64,000 bases of DNA, from positions 1,552,501 to 1,616,500 of the forward strand of contig NZ_CP107970.1 in assembly GCF_036090055.1 (NCBI RefSeq), read 5' to 3'. A program made the translations under genes and the position numbers. Within the stretch, counting starts at the first letter, position 1, and every line of letters starts with the position of its first letter. Source of the DNA: Nocardioides sp. NBC_00368 (GTDB taxonomy: Bacteria; Actinomycetota; Actinomycetes; Propionibacteriales; Nocardioidaceae). Below, in pieces: positions 1 to 8,332 of the stretch. Under the pieces are notes generated by a model, which was given only the letters and a program-made list of their open reading frames with translations, ran no database searches and was not told where the DNA came from.

Positions 1-1
1 G

Positions 2-382
2 CGCGGTCTCGGCGCCGGCGTGAAGGGCCTGGGGTGGACGCTGCTCGCCCCGGCCGCCTACCTGACCGGGCTGCTGCGTGCCGGCGGCAGGATCGTGGAC
101 GCGATCGCCGACTGGGCCGCGCGGCTCGTCTTCAGCCCGACCGTCTGGATCGGCTTCGGCATCGCCGCGCTGGCGATCGTGCTGATCTTCGTGGCCCGGG
201 TGCTGCCCACCAAGGAGAAGCCCAGCCGGGCCGCGCGGAAGGAGGCCGGCGCCCCGGCCGGCCCCGCCTCTGTCACCGCCCCGAAGGCCGCCCCGAAGGC
301 CGCCAAGGGCCCGGTCCTCGACGACGATGACGACGACCTGGCCGACGTCAACGACATCCTGAAGAAGTACGGCATCTCCTGA
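2..382 (+). CDS. Partial membrane protein, C-terminal part
   Basis: I do not recognise the family. The frame is open to the left window edge, and the first possible start (GTG at 20) has no ribosome binding site, so this is probably the 3' end of a longer gene. The visible part has a hydrophobic helix near residues 6-20, a strong transmembrane segment (IGFGIAALAIVLIFVARVL) and a charged tail rich in Ala, Pro and Lys with a run of five or more Asp before the end (LDDDDDDLADVNDILKKYG). The next gene starts one base after its stop. Confidence 0.6.
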   Translation, partial: RGLGAGVKGLGWTLLAPAAYLTGLLRAGGRIVDAIADWAARLVFSPTVWIGFGIAALAIVLIFVARVLPTKEKPSRAARKEAGAPAGPASVTAPKAAPKAAKGPVLDDDDDDLADVNDILKKYGIS

Positions 383-383
383 G

Positions 384-932
384 TTGATCGACCCGAGCGT
401 CCAGCCCGCCGCGGATCTGCTGACGATCGCGATGAGCCGCCCGGCCACCCTCGGCCCCGGGCGGCTGGTCTGCGTCGACGGCCCCGCCGGCTCCGGGAAG
501 ACGACCCTCGCCACCGCCCTGGCCGAGATGACCGAGGCTCCGGTGATCCACATGGACGACCTCTACGCCGGCTGGGACGGTCTCGGGGACGGCATCGCCC
601 AGCTCGAGACGATCCTGCTCCCCCTCGTCGAGGGCGCTCCCGGCTCCTACCGCCGCTACGACTGGCACCGAGGCGGCTTTGCCGAGACGGTCATGGTCCC
701 GCCGTGCCCGCTGCTCGTCGTCGAGGGCGTGGGCAGCGGAGCGGCGGCCTACGACAGTTTTTGCACCGCCCTGGCCTGGGTCGACGCGCCGGTCGAGCTG
801 CGCAGGTCGCGCGGCATCGCTCGCGACGGCGACACCTTCGCACCCCACTGGGACGCCTGGGCGGGCGCCGAGGCCGAGCACTTCGCCGAAAACCTGACCG
901 CGGCCCGCGCCGACGTCGTCGTGCAGACCTAG
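384..932 (+). CDS. P-loop nucleoside/uridine kinase-like protein
   Basis: A 182-residue soluble protein with a Walker A motif GPAGSGKT at residues 33-40, an HMDDLYAGW segment like the substrate region of uridine kinases, and a hydrophobic strand ending in VEGVGSG that fits Walker B. Size and motif order match the small uridine/(d)CMP-kinase-like ATP-binding proteins of actinobacteria, but the substrate cannot be read from the sequence. The start is a TTG one base after the upstream stop, which suggests translational coupling. Its 3' end overlaps the convergent dioxygenase gene by four bases. Confidence 0.7.
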   Translation: MIDPSVQPAADLLTIAMSRPATLGPGRLVCVDGPAGSGKTTLATALAEMTEAPVIHMDDLYAGWDGLGDGIAQLETILLPLVEGAPGSYRRYDWHRGGFAETVMVPPCPLLVVEGVGSGAAAYDSFCTALAWVDAPVELRRSRGIARDGDTFAPHWDAWAGAEAEHFAENLTAARADVVVQT

Positions 933-1876
933 GAGATGAGTTCGTCGAGGCGGCTGTAGGCCCGTGCGTCGCCCTGGAGCACGACGGAGCGCCGCCCGTC
1001 GACCGAGAGCGGTACGTCGCCGGCGACCGTGACCCGCCGCATCTCGCGCGGGTGGTGGTCGAAGTCGACGACCGCGTAGTGCTGGGTCGCCCGGTTGTCC
1101 CACATCGCCACGTCGCCGGGCTGCCAGCCCCAACGGATCGTGTTCTCGAGCTTGGTGACGCGGTCCTGGAGCAGGTTGAAGAGGTGGATCGACTCGGTGG
1201 AGGTGAGCCCGTCGAACTCCTTCACGAACGAGCCGAGCACCAGGGACCGCTCCCCCGTCTCGGGGTGGACGCGGACGACCGGGTGCCGGGTCTCGAAGTG
1301 GATCGAGGCGAAGTCGTCGCGGGAGTAGTTGGCGTCGGGCTGCTCGTGCTCCTCGTCGCGCTGGGCGTAGTCGTAGGAGTTGGTGTGCACCGCCCACAGC
1401 TCGTCGGCCAGCGCCTTCAGGGGTGCCGGGAGCCGGTCGTAGGCGGCCGCGGTGTTCGCCCAGATCGTGGTGCCGCCGTAGGGCGGCAGGGTGACCGCGC
1501 GCAGCACCGAGATCGCCGGGACCCGGTCGACGAAGGTGACGTCGGTGTGCCACGCGTTGGCCGCCATGCCGGCGTTGGCGGTGACCCGGAGCACCCGGCC
1601 GGAGCCGGTGTTGACCGTCGGGTGTGCGGTCGTCAGCTCCCCGAACCGGGCCGCGAAGGCGCTCTGGTCCTCGTCGGTGAGCCCGTCCTGGCCCCGGAAG
1701 AAGAGCACCTTGTGGCGCAGCAGGGCGCTGCGTACGTCCTGGATCTGGGTGTCGTCGGCCTCGGCCAGGCGCAGCCCCTCGATGACGGCGCCGATCCGGG
1801 CGCCGGCACGGCGGACCCGTACGCCCGAGGGCGTCTCGACGACATCGGCGGGCCGGTGCAGCTCGGTGATGGTCAC
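929..1876 (-). CDS. TauD/TfdA-family 2-oxoglutarate dioxygenase
   Basis: A 315-residue Fe(II)/2-oxoglutarate oxygenase. The iron triad is visible as His110-x-Asp112 (WHTDVTF) and His266 (ATQHYAVVDF), with Arg277/280/281 (HHPREMRR) available to bind 2-oxoglutarate. GTG at 1876 is chosen because homology-like sequence starts there; the open frame extends upstream into the permease gene. It is the last gene of the betaine-type ABC transporter operon, 25 bases after the permease stop, so it probably oxidises the imported compound. Taurine, a quaternary amine or another sulfonate/betaine are all possible; the sequence does not decide. Confidence 0.85.
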   Translation of the reverse strand: MTITELHRPADVVETPSGVRVRRAGARIGAVIEGLRLAEADDTQIQDVRSALLRHKVLFFRGQDGLTDEDQSAFAARFGELTTAHPTVNTGSGRVLRVTANAGMAANAWHTDVTFVDRVPAISVLRAVTLPPYGGTTIWANTAAAYDRLPAPLKALADELWAVHTNSYDYAQRDEEHEQPDANYSRDDFASIHFETRHPVVRVHPETGERSLVLGSFVKEFDGLTSTESIHLFNLLQDRVTKLENTIRWGWQPGDVAMWDNRATQHYAVVDFDHHPREMRRVTVAGDVPLSVDGRRSVVLQGDARAYSRLDELIS

Positions 1877-1901
1877 GTTCGTTCTCCGATCAGGGATGAA
1901 G

Positions 1902-2813
1902 TCAGGCGGGAATGGGCTCGGGCTCGGCCGTCTTCGCAGGGGCTCCTCCGCCGCGGCCGAGCCTCTTCGGCCACCAGGACGGTGCCAGGCCACGCTGGCC
2001 ACCGAGGGCGGCGGAGACCCGGTCGAGGTAGATCGCGATGACGACGACCGCGAGGCCGCCCTCGATCGAGGCGCCGATCTGGAGGCCCTGGACGGCGTTG
2101 ACCACGACGCCGCCGAGGCCTGAGCCGCCGACCAGGCCGGCCACGACGACCATCGAGAGCGCGAGCATGATGACCTGGTTGACGCCGGTCATGATCGACT
2201 CCTTGGCCAGCGGGAGCTGCACCTCGCGCAGGATCTCCCAGCGGCTCGCGCCGAAGGCTTCGGCCGCCTCGACGGTCTCGGCATCGACCTGGTTGATCCC
2301 GAGCTGGGTGAGCCGGACCGCGGGCGGGAGGGCGAACACGATCGTCGCGACCAGGCCGGGCGCGTCGCCGACCCCGAAGAAGAGGATCGTCGGCAGCAGA
2401 TAGACGAAGACGGGCAGCGTCTGCATGAGGTCGAGCACTGGCCGCAGCGCCGCCCGCAGCGGCGACGAGAAGGCCGACCAGATGCCCAGCGGGATGCCGA
2501 TCACCAGCGCCACGAGCGTCGCGACCAGCACCGAGGTGGTGGTCTGCATCGTCTCGTACCACAGGTCCATCGACTCGATCAGGAGCAGACCGACGGTCAG
2601 TACCAGGGTGAGGACGACTTGGCGGGTCACCAGGAGCGCGATCACGGCGAGCACGATGATCATCGCCACCGGCGGCAGCCCGCCGAGCACGTTGTAGACC
2701 ATCCGGAGCAGGAAGTTGAGCGCCTCCTTGATGCCGTCGAAGAACGGGCCGAGGTTGTCGGTGAGGAAGTTGATGACGTCCTCGCCGATGTCGCCGATGT
2801 GAAGGTCAGGCAT
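1902..2813 (-). CDS. Glycine betaine/proline-type ABC transporter permease
   Basis: A 303-residue inner-membrane permease of the ProW/OpuAB family. It has several hydrophobic helices (MIIVLAVIALLV, VLVATLVALVIGIPLGIW, LSMVVVAGLVGGSGLG) and the EAA loop that contacts the ATPase (EAAEAFGASRWEILREVQLP). The N-terminal 40 residues resemble the ProW pre-domain. The ATG overlaps the 3' end of the ATPase gene by eight bases, so the two are translationally coupled. Expected to import a quaternary ammonium compound with the upstream ATPase and binding lipoprotein. Confidence 0.9.
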   Translation of the reverse strand: MPDLHIGDIGEDVINFLTDNLGPFFDGIKEALNFLLRMVYNVLGGLPPVAMIIVLAVIALLVTRQVVLTLVLTVGLLLIESMDLWYETMQTTTSVLVATLVALVIGIPLGIWSAFSSPLRAALRPVLDLMQTLPVFVYLLPTILFFGVGDAPGLVATIVFALPPAVRLTQLGINQVDAETVEAAEAFGASRWEILREVQLPLAKESIMTGVNQVIMLALSMVVVAGLVGGSGLGGVVVNAVQGLQIGASIEGGLAVVVIAIYLDRVSAALGGQRGLAPSWWPKRLGRGGGAPAKTAEPEPIPA

Positions 2814-4056
2814 GGGCCACCTGCTTGGTCTCGCTGTCGGCGCTCGTGCCGTTGGCCGTGGACAGGGCGGAGAGGATCGCGGCCCGAGGCACGACCCCGA
2901 CGATCCGGCCGTCGTCGTCGAGCACGGTCACCGGCACCACCTGGCGCCCGGCGAGCTGCATGAAGTCGCCGACGACGTCGTCGGGCCCGACCTGCTCATA
3001 GGGCTCGCCGAGCGCTTCGCGCAGGCTCTCGCCGCTGCTCAGGTCGGCGACCCGGTCGGCGGTCACCACGCCGAGCAGCCGGTCCTCGGCGTCGGTCACG
3101 AAGGCACCGGTGACCTCGTTCTCGCCGAGCCTGGTCAGCGCGTCCGCCCGGGTGGTCTCCTCGTCGAGGACGAGGCGGGGCGGCCGGACCAGGTCGCCGG
3201 CGCTGAGCACGCGGGCCCGGTCCACGTCGGAGACGAACTCGCTGACGTAGTCGTCGGCCGGGTGGGCGACGATCTCGGGTCCGGGAGCGACCTGGATCAC
3301 CTCGCCGTCCCGCATCACCATCACCCGGTCGCCGATCCGCATCGCCTCGTTGAGGTCGTGGGTGACGAAGACCGTGGTCCGCTGGTCCTGGGACTGGAGA
3401 TCGACGAGCAGGTCCTGCATGTCACGGCGGATCAACGGGTCGAGCGCCGAGAACGGCTCGTCCATCAGCAGGATCGGCGGATCCACCGCCAGCGCCCGCG
3501 CCAGACCCACCCGCTGCCGCATGCCGCCGGAGAGCTCGTGGGGAAGCTTGTCGCCACGCCCGCCCAGGCCGACCCGCTCGAGGGCCGCGTCGGCCTTCTC
3601 CAGACGCTCCTGCTTCGTGGTGCCGCGTACCTTCAGGCCGTACGCCGCGTTCTCCCGCACCGTCCGGTGCGGGAACAGCGAGAAGTGCTGGAAGACCATC
3701 CCGATGCCGTTGTTGCGCAGCTCCCGCAGCCGCTGGTCGGACACCTTGGTGATGTCCTCGCCGTCGATCAGCAGCTCGCCGGCGCTGGGCTCGTTGAGGC
3801 GGTTGATCATCCGCAGCACGGTCGACTTGCCCGAGCCGGACAGCCCCATCACGACGAACATCTCGCCCTTGGCGATCTCGAAGTCGATCTCATGGGCGCC
3901 GAGGTAGCCGCCCGCCGCGGCGGCGGCCGCGCGCGGGTCCTCGGCGGCCAGCGCCCTCTCGGCCTGTCGGCGGCCGAGCCCGTAGACCTTGCTCAAGCCT
4001 CGCCCGACGATCGCGGGCTCGACCGACTCGTTCGCCTCTGTGTTGGTCTCGCTCAT
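2806..4056 (-). CDS. Glycine betaine/proline-type ABC transporter ATPase with CBS domains
   Basis: A 416-residue ATPase of the ProV/OpuAA family. Walker A is GLSGSGKS at 71-78, the signature is LSGGMRQR, Walker B is ILLMDEPFSALD, and the switch His lies in VTHDLNEAM. After about residue 285 there are two CBS-like repeats (RLVLDEETTRADALTRL..., VGDFMQLAGRQVVPV...), which in this family sense ionic strength or nucleotide. Residues 28-52 hold an Ala-rich insert before the Walker A core (ERALAAEDPRAAAAAAGG). The ATG shares one base with the binding-protein stop (TGATG). Confidence 0.92.
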   Translation of the reverse strand: MSETNTEANESVEPAIVGRGLSKVYGLGRRQAERALAAEDPRAAAAAAGGYLGAHEIDFEIAKGEMFVVMGLSGSGKSTVLRMINRLNEPSAGELLIDGEDITKVSDQRLRELRNNGIGMVFQHFSLFPHRTVRENAAYGLKVRGTTKQERLEKADAALERVGLGGRGDKLPHELSGGMRQRVGLARALAVDPPILLMDEPFSALDPLIRRDMQDLLVDLQSQDQRTTVFVTHDLNEAMRIGDRVMVMRDGEVIQVAPGPEIVAHPADDYVSEFVSDVDRARVLSAGDLVRPPRLVLDEETTRADALTRLGENEVTGAFVTDAEDRLLGVVTADRVADLSSGESLREALGEPYEQVGPDDVVGDFMQLAGRQVVPVTVLDDDGRIVGVVPRAAILSALSTANGTSADSETKQVAHA

Positions 4057-5012
4057 CAGATCTCCGCCTTCTCGCCGTCGGCGTCCTCGACCCCGTCGAG
4101 GAACCGGGCGACCTTCTCGGGGTTGTCGTCGATCCACGCCTCGGCGATGTCGGCGAGCTCCTTCCCGGACTTGTCGTGGTCGTAGTAGAACTGCCCGGCC
4201 TCGTCGGTGCTGAAGCTCAGGTTGGACAGGAACTCGGCGATCTCGGGGTTGTCGTCCTCGAATCCCTTGCGGGTGACGGTGCGGATCTCGCCGGCGCCGC
4301 CCCAGACCTTGTCGGGGTCCTCGAGGAACGCCGCGTCGAACTGCACGGTCATCCAGTGCGGACTCCAGCCGAGGAACACGATCGGCTGGCCCGACTTCTG
4401 CGACTTCTCGACCTGGGCGAGCATCGCCGGGGTCCCGCTGGCGACGAGCTTCCAGTCGCCCAGGCCGTACGCGTCCTCGTCGATCGCCTTCTGGATCGTC
4501 TCGTTGCCCGGGGAGCCGGCCTCGATGCCGTAGATCTTCCGGCCGAACCTCGCGCCGTTCGCGTCGAGGTCGGCGAGCGACTCGATCCCCAGCTGGTCGG
4601 CGACGTCGCCGGGAATCGCCGGGGCGTACTCGGTGCCCTTCACGATCGTGGAGAGCACCTCGACGTCGCCCTGCTCGATCGGGTCGCCGAAGCTGGGCTC
4701 CTGGGAGGGCCACCAGTTGCCGAGGTAGGCGTCGATCTGGCCCGAGGAGACCGCGGTCGCCGCGTTCTCGACGGACAGGTTCTTCTTGATGCTGGCGTCG
4801 TAGCCGAGCTCCCGGAGGATCTGGACGGCGACCTCGTTCTCGACCTGGAGGTCGACCCAGGGCTGCTCGGCGAGGACCACCGAGTCCTCGGCTCCTCCGG
4901 AGTCGCTCTGGGCGAAACCGTCACGCTCGCTCGCGGTCGTGCAGGCCGTCAGGCTGCCCGCCGTCGTCGCGACGGCGAGGGCGGCGACGGCAAGGCGTTG
5001 GGGGTGGCGCAT
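4056..5012 (-). CDS. Glycine betaine-type ABC transporter substrate-binding lipoprotein
   Basis: A 318-residue OpuAC/ProX-type binding protein. It has a lipoprotein signal peptide ending in the lipobox LTAC (Cys24), then aromatic segments usual for a cation-pi box (EQPWVDLQ, YLGNWWPSQE, FLGWSPHWM). The ATG at 5012 is preferred to one at 5036 because GGAG lies six bases before it. It is the first gene of the operon binding protein - ATPase - permease - dioxygenase. The 150-base upstream gap carries a perfect palindrome (5039-5058) and a LysR-type T-N11-A site (5120-5134). Confidence 0.9.
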   Translation of the reverse strand: MRHPQRLAVAALAVATTAGSLTACTTASERDGFAQSDSGGAEDSVVLAEQPWVDLQVENEVAVQILRELGYDASIKKNLSVENAATAVSSGQIDAYLGNWWPSQEPSFGDPIEQGDVEVLSTIVKGTEYAPAIPGDVADQLGIESLADLDANGARFGRKIYGIEAGSPGNETIQKAIDEDAYGLGDWKLVASGTPAMLAQVEKSQKSGQPIVFLGWSPHWMTVQFDAAFLEDPDKVWGGAGEIRTVTRKGFEDDNPEIAEFLSNLSFSTDEAGQFYYDHDKSGKELADIAEAWIDDNPEKVARFLDGVEDADGEKAEI

Positions 5013-5038
5013 GCGTGCTCCATCCAATCGGTTCATAT

Positions 5039-5058
5039 ATGTCTAACACACTAGACAT
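5039..5058. promoter_or_regulatory. Perfect operator palindrome upstream of the betaine ABC operon
   Basis: ATGTCTA-N6-TAGACAT, two perfect 7-base arms, centred about 36 bases before the ATG of the binding-protein gene. The AT-rich minus-strand sequence here (TAGTGT, TAGACAT, TATATG) would also supply the -10 box, so a bound dimer should block transcription. The symmetry fits a GntR-, TetR- or MarR-type dimer better than a LysR tetramer; the protein is not identified. Confidence 0.7.
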
Positions 5059-5119
5059 TGACCTCTGGGGTGTTCCAGCACGTGCGCGCACCGAGCAAGA
5101 CCTGGATCGAGATGCTGCG

Positions 5120-5134
5120 ATAGAGAATCGCTAT
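5120..5134. promoter_or_regulatory. Candidate LysR binding site (T-N11-A)
   Basis: ATAG-N7-CTAT, a dyad containing the T-N11-A pattern typical of LysR regulators. It lies between the LysR gene and the operon that follows it on the same strand, about 110 bases before the binding-protein ATG, a normal activator distance. Assignment to the adjacent LysR protein is inference. Confidence 0.5.
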
Positions 5135-5140
5135 ACCTTG

Positions 5141-5173
5141 CTCACGGGTCGCTCACGGGTCGGTCACGGGTCG
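5141..5173. repeat. Three tandem 11-base repeats spanning the LysR gene stop
   Basis: Three copies of (C/G)TCACGGGTCG in a row at 5141, 5152 and 5163. The third contains the stop codon of the LysR gene (5164-5166). Gain or loss of an 11-base unit would change the reading frame at the very end of the protein. Confidence 0.7.
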
Positions 5174-6039
5174 GTCAGCTCCTGCGCCAGCGCGACGAAC
5201 TGCTCGACCAGCGCGTCGCCGCGCTCTTCCAGCCACACCACGGACACGCTCACCCGCGTCGCTGGCATCAACGGCACCACCTGTGCGCCGGCGCGCGATG
5301 CCGCGCGGGCCATCCCCTCGGTCAGCACAGCAACCCCGGCGCGAGCCAGCACCAGCGGGGTGATCGAGGCGACATGGGCCGTCTCGATCGCGACCTCGGT
5401 GGGCAGGCCGGCGGCCTCGAGACGAGCGTCCAGGAACGTACGCAGCGCCGTGCCGGCCGGCGTCGCGATCAGGCCGACCTCGGCGAGCTCCTCGATCCGG
5501 ATCTCCTCCGGCGCCTCGCCCGAGGGCGGCAGCACCGCCACGAGCTCGTGCTCGGCGAGTCGGTGCGAGCCGAACGGGCCGTGCGGCGGCGCACCGTCGA
5601 TCAGGCCCACGTCCGCCTCACCCTTGCGCACCTGGTCGAGCACGTCGGAGCGGTGCTGCGGGTCGGTGACCACCACCTGCGCGGCCGGCTGGGTCCGGCG
5701 GAACTCGGCCAGCACCGGCACCAGCGGCTCGACCGCCCACACCGTGCTGGAGGTGATCCGGAGCCGGCCGAACCCCTCGTCGGAGACGGACCGGACCGCT
5801 CCCGCGGCGAGCTCGAAGCCACGTACGACCCGGCGGGCCGGGCCGAGCAGCGCCGATCCCGCCGGGGTGAGCCGCACTCCCCTGCCGTGGCGCTCGAAGA
5901 GCGGACCGCCGAGCTCGCGCTCGAGCCCGCGCACGGCGTACGACAACGACGGCTGGGCCACGTGGAGCCGCGCCGCGGCGCTGGTGAAGCTGCCGGCCTC
6001 GGCGATCGCGAGGAAGAACTCCAGCTGTCGTCGCTCCAT
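5164..6039 (-). CDS. LysR-family transcriptional regulator
   Basis: A 291-residue LysR protein. The N-terminal winged helix is complete (residues 1-60: FFLAIAEAGSFTSAAARLHVAQPSLSYAVRGLE), followed by a standard substrate-binding domain. A TAGCCT box (plus 6046-6051) lies six bases before the ATG, so the mRNA is probably leaderless. It precedes the betaine-type ABC operon on the same strand and is its likely regulator; a T-N11-A site lies in the gap. The divergent gene is an aldose epimerase. Confidence 0.9.
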   Translation of the reverse strand: MERRQLEFFLAIAEAGSFTSAAARLHVAQPSLSYAVRGLERELGGPLFERHGRGVRLTPAGSALLGPARRVVRGFELAAGAVRSVSDEGFGRLRITSSTVWAVEPLVPVLAEFRRTQPAAQVVVTDPQHRSDVLDQVRKGEADVGLIDGAPPHGPFGSHRLAEHELVAVLPPSGEAPEEIRIEELAEVGLIATPAGTALRTFLDARLEAAGLPTEVAIETAHVASITPLVLARAGVAVLTEGMARAASRAGAQVVPLMPATRVSVSVVWLEERGDALVEQFVALAQELTDP

Positions 6040-6099
6040 GGCCCGAGGCTAACCCGACCAGGCGCCGGGACCCTCCCGGCACCTCGATAGCCTGGGCGC

Positions 6100-7002
6100 G
6101 TGCTGAGACCGAGTGGAGAGCAGTTCACGATCGACGGCGGGGGCTACTCCGCGACGGTGACGGAGAGTGGCGGGGCGCTGCGGCTGCTGTCCTACGAGGG
6201 CCGCGACCTCATCGCCCCCTTCGGTGACGACGAGCAGTCCAGCGGCGGCAAGGGGCAGCTGCTGGCGCCGTGGCCCAACCGGATCCGCGACGGACGCTAC
6301 GAGTTCGGCGGGAAGACTCACCAGCTCGGGCTCACCGAGGTCGCGCGCAACAACGCCTCCCACGGTCTGGTGCGGTGGGCGCAGTGGCTGCCCATCGAGG
6401 AGGCCAAGGGCTCGATCACCCTCGCCACCCGGCTGATGGCGCAGAGCGGCTACCCGTGGACGCTCGACCTCGAGGTGACCTACGCCGTCGGGCCCGACGG
6501 GCTGACCGTGACCCAGTCCGCGACCAACCACGCCACCTCCCCGGCACCCTTCGCCGTGGGCGCCCACCCCTATCTGACCGTCGGCGAAGGGCCGGTCGAC
6601 GCCTGGACGCTCACGCTCCCCGCGCGGACCCGCCTGCTCTCCGACCCGGAGCGCAAGCTGCCCACCACCAGCGAGCCGACGGCCGGGACGGCTCACGACT
6701 TCACCTCCGCCAAGCCCATCCGCGATGTCGTGCTCGACCACGCCTTCACCGATCTCGACCGCGGTGAGGACGGCCGGACGACGGTCACCCTCCAGGGCCC
6801 CGACGGTGGCGTCGCACTGTGGGTCGACGAGCGCCACCCGTGGCTGATGGTCTACAGCGCGGACGACCAGTCACCCAAGCGCGGCAGCCTCGCCGTCGAG
6901 CCGATGACCGCTCCCCCGGACGCGTTCAACTCCGGCACCGACCTGATCGAGCTCGCCCCCGACGAGCGGGTCGAGGTCACCTGGGGCATCACCGCGATCT
7001 GA
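6100..7002 (+). CDS. Aldose 1-epimerase family protein
   Basis: A 300-residue cytoplasmic mutarotase-like protein (GalM superfamily). His88 (NNASHGLVRW) and His156 (VGAHPYL) are the conserved catalytic histidines, and a C-terminal Glu (AVEPMTAPPDAFN) fits the catalytic base. NRI and QLLAPWPNRI are typical of the YihR-like subgroup, so the sugar may not be galactose. A -10-like TAGCCT at 6088-6093 lies six bases before the GTG, indicating leaderless expression. It is divergent from the LysR gene with about 60 bases between them. Confidence 0.88.
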   Translation: MLRPSGEQFTIDGGGYSATVTESGGALRLLSYEGRDLIAPFGDDEQSSGGKGQLLAPWPNRIRDGRYEFGGKTHQLGLTEVARNNASHGLVRWAQWLPIEEAKGSITLATRLMAQSGYPWTLDLEVTYAVGPDGLTVTQSATNHATSPAPFAVGAHPYLTVGEGPVDAWTLTLPARTRLLSDPERKLPTTSEPTAGTAHDFTSAKPIRDVVLDHAFTDLDRGEDGRTTVTLQGPDGGVALWVDERHPWLMVYSADDQSPKRGSLAVEPMTAPPDAFNSGTDLIELAPDERVEVTWGITAI

Positions 7003-7026
7003 GCACCGCGATCTGATCAGCGCGGT

Positions 7027-8274
7027 CTAGCGGTCGCACTCCAGCAACGACAGGTCGAACGCCTCGGCCATCGCCGCGTAGCCGGCATCGCCGGGGTGGA
7101 GGTGGTCCCCCGAGTCGTACGCCGGCAGGAACCTAGCCGGGCGCTCGGGGTCCCGCGTGGCGGCGTCGAAGTCGACGACGCCGTCGAACTCGCCGGAGGT
7201 GCGGATCCACTCGTTGACCGCGACCCGCACCCGGTCGCGCGCTGGAGTGTAGCGGCTGCCGCCCTCGTAGGGCGTCAGGGTGGCACCGACGACGCACACG
7301 TCCTCGGCGTGCGCCTGCGCGATCAGGTCGCGGTAGGCGTCGGTCAGATCGGAGGCCTCGTCGGCGTCGTCCCAGCGGATGTCGTTGATCCCCTCCAGCA
7401 CCACGACCGTGGAGACGCCGGGCTGGTCGAGGACGTCTCGCCGGAAGCGTTCCAGACCGCGCTGGCCACCGGTGCTGTCGACGAGGACGCGGTTGGCGGA
7501 GATGCCCTCGTTCATGACGCCGAAGCGGTCGGCGAACCGGCTGCTCGCGATCCGGTCGGCGAGCAGGTCCGGCCAGCGGCGGTTGGCGCCGACGGTGGAG
7601 CCGTTGCCGTCGGTGATCGAGTCGCCGAAGAGCACCGCGGTCCTCACCCGGCGAGGCTTCTCGACGAGCACGCTCTCGACCCAGTACCAGCTGGAGATCT
7701 GCCTCGTGAATGCCGCGCCCGATTCCTCGCCGGCGACGTCAGCGCCCGCCGCCTCGGAGACGTAGGAGATCTGCGTGGCCACGTCGTGCCCGGTGATCGG
7801 GCCGCTCTCGCCGAGGACGTGGAAACTGACCGCAAGCGTGCTGTCGGCCGACACAGTCGCGTCGACGGGGTCGCTGAGCACCTCGGTCCCGGGAGCGACG
7901 GTGACCCTGTCGGCGCCGGCGAAGGTCACCGGCCGGTTCGTGCCGCGCACGATCGCGGCGCCGTCCCCGGCCAGGCCGACATGCGCGGAGGTGAAGGTGA
8001 CCGGACGGTCGCCGAAGACGTTGGAGAGGGTGATGCGTACGCCGGAGCCGCCCAGCGAGGTGTGCACCAGGTTGCGCACCGACAGGTCGGCCAACCCGGC
8101 GGCGCCGGTGGCACCGCCGACCTCATCGGCCGAGGCACCCCAGGTCCCGACCGGATGCACCGGAGCAGCCTGCGCAGGGACGCTCGCGACCACGGCGAGC
8201 ACGGTGGCCAGCACGGCGAAGGCACGAGTCCAGGAGATCACGCCGACACGGTAAGTCGCCTCGGCCGCCACCAT
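7027..8274 (-). CDS. Secreted SGNH/GDSL-family hydrolase
   Basis: A 415-residue secreted esterase or lipase. A signal peptide (AFAVLATVLAVVASVPAQA) is followed by a beta-rich N-terminal region and then the SGNH core: FGDSITDG with Ser219, GINDIRW with Asn297, and DSGDHLHPG with Asp390 and His393. The open frame continues upstream over the PH-domain gene, but the codons before about 8274 look like a shadow of that gene. ATG 8274 gives a normal signal peptide; GTG 8271 and 8241 are alternatives, none with a strong ribosome binding site. Confidence 0.85.
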   Translation of the reverse strand: MVAAEATYRVGVISWTRAFAVLATVLAVVASVPAQAAPVHPVGTWGASADEVGGATGAAGLADLSVRNLVHTSLGGSGVRITLSNVFGDRPVTFTSAHVGLAGDGAAIVRGTNRPVTFAGADRVTVAPGTEVLSDPVDATVSADSTLAVSFHVLGESGPITGHDVATQISYVSEAAGADVAGEESGAAFTRQISSWYWVESVLVEKPRRVRTAVLFGDSITDGNGSTVGANRRWPDLLADRIASSRFADRFGVMNEGISANRVLVDSTGGQRGLERFRRDVLDQPGVSTVVVLEGINDIRWDDADEASDLTDAYRDLIAQAHAEDVCVVGATLTPYEGGSRYTPARDRVRVAVNEWIRTSGEFDGVVDFDAATRDPERPARFLPAYDSGDHLHPGDAGYAAMAEAFDLSLLECDR

Positions 8275-8332
8275 CAGCGATTCGCGCGAGGATTCCCCGA
8301 ACCGTTGTACGGGATTCGCCGGACGGTCGTGG

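Noticed and set aside
348..1553. Long open frames antisense to genes, here and throughout
   Set aside because: High GC makes stop codons rare in off-frames; these translations are Arg/Pro/Gly-rich without domains, and the other strand carries clear protein families.
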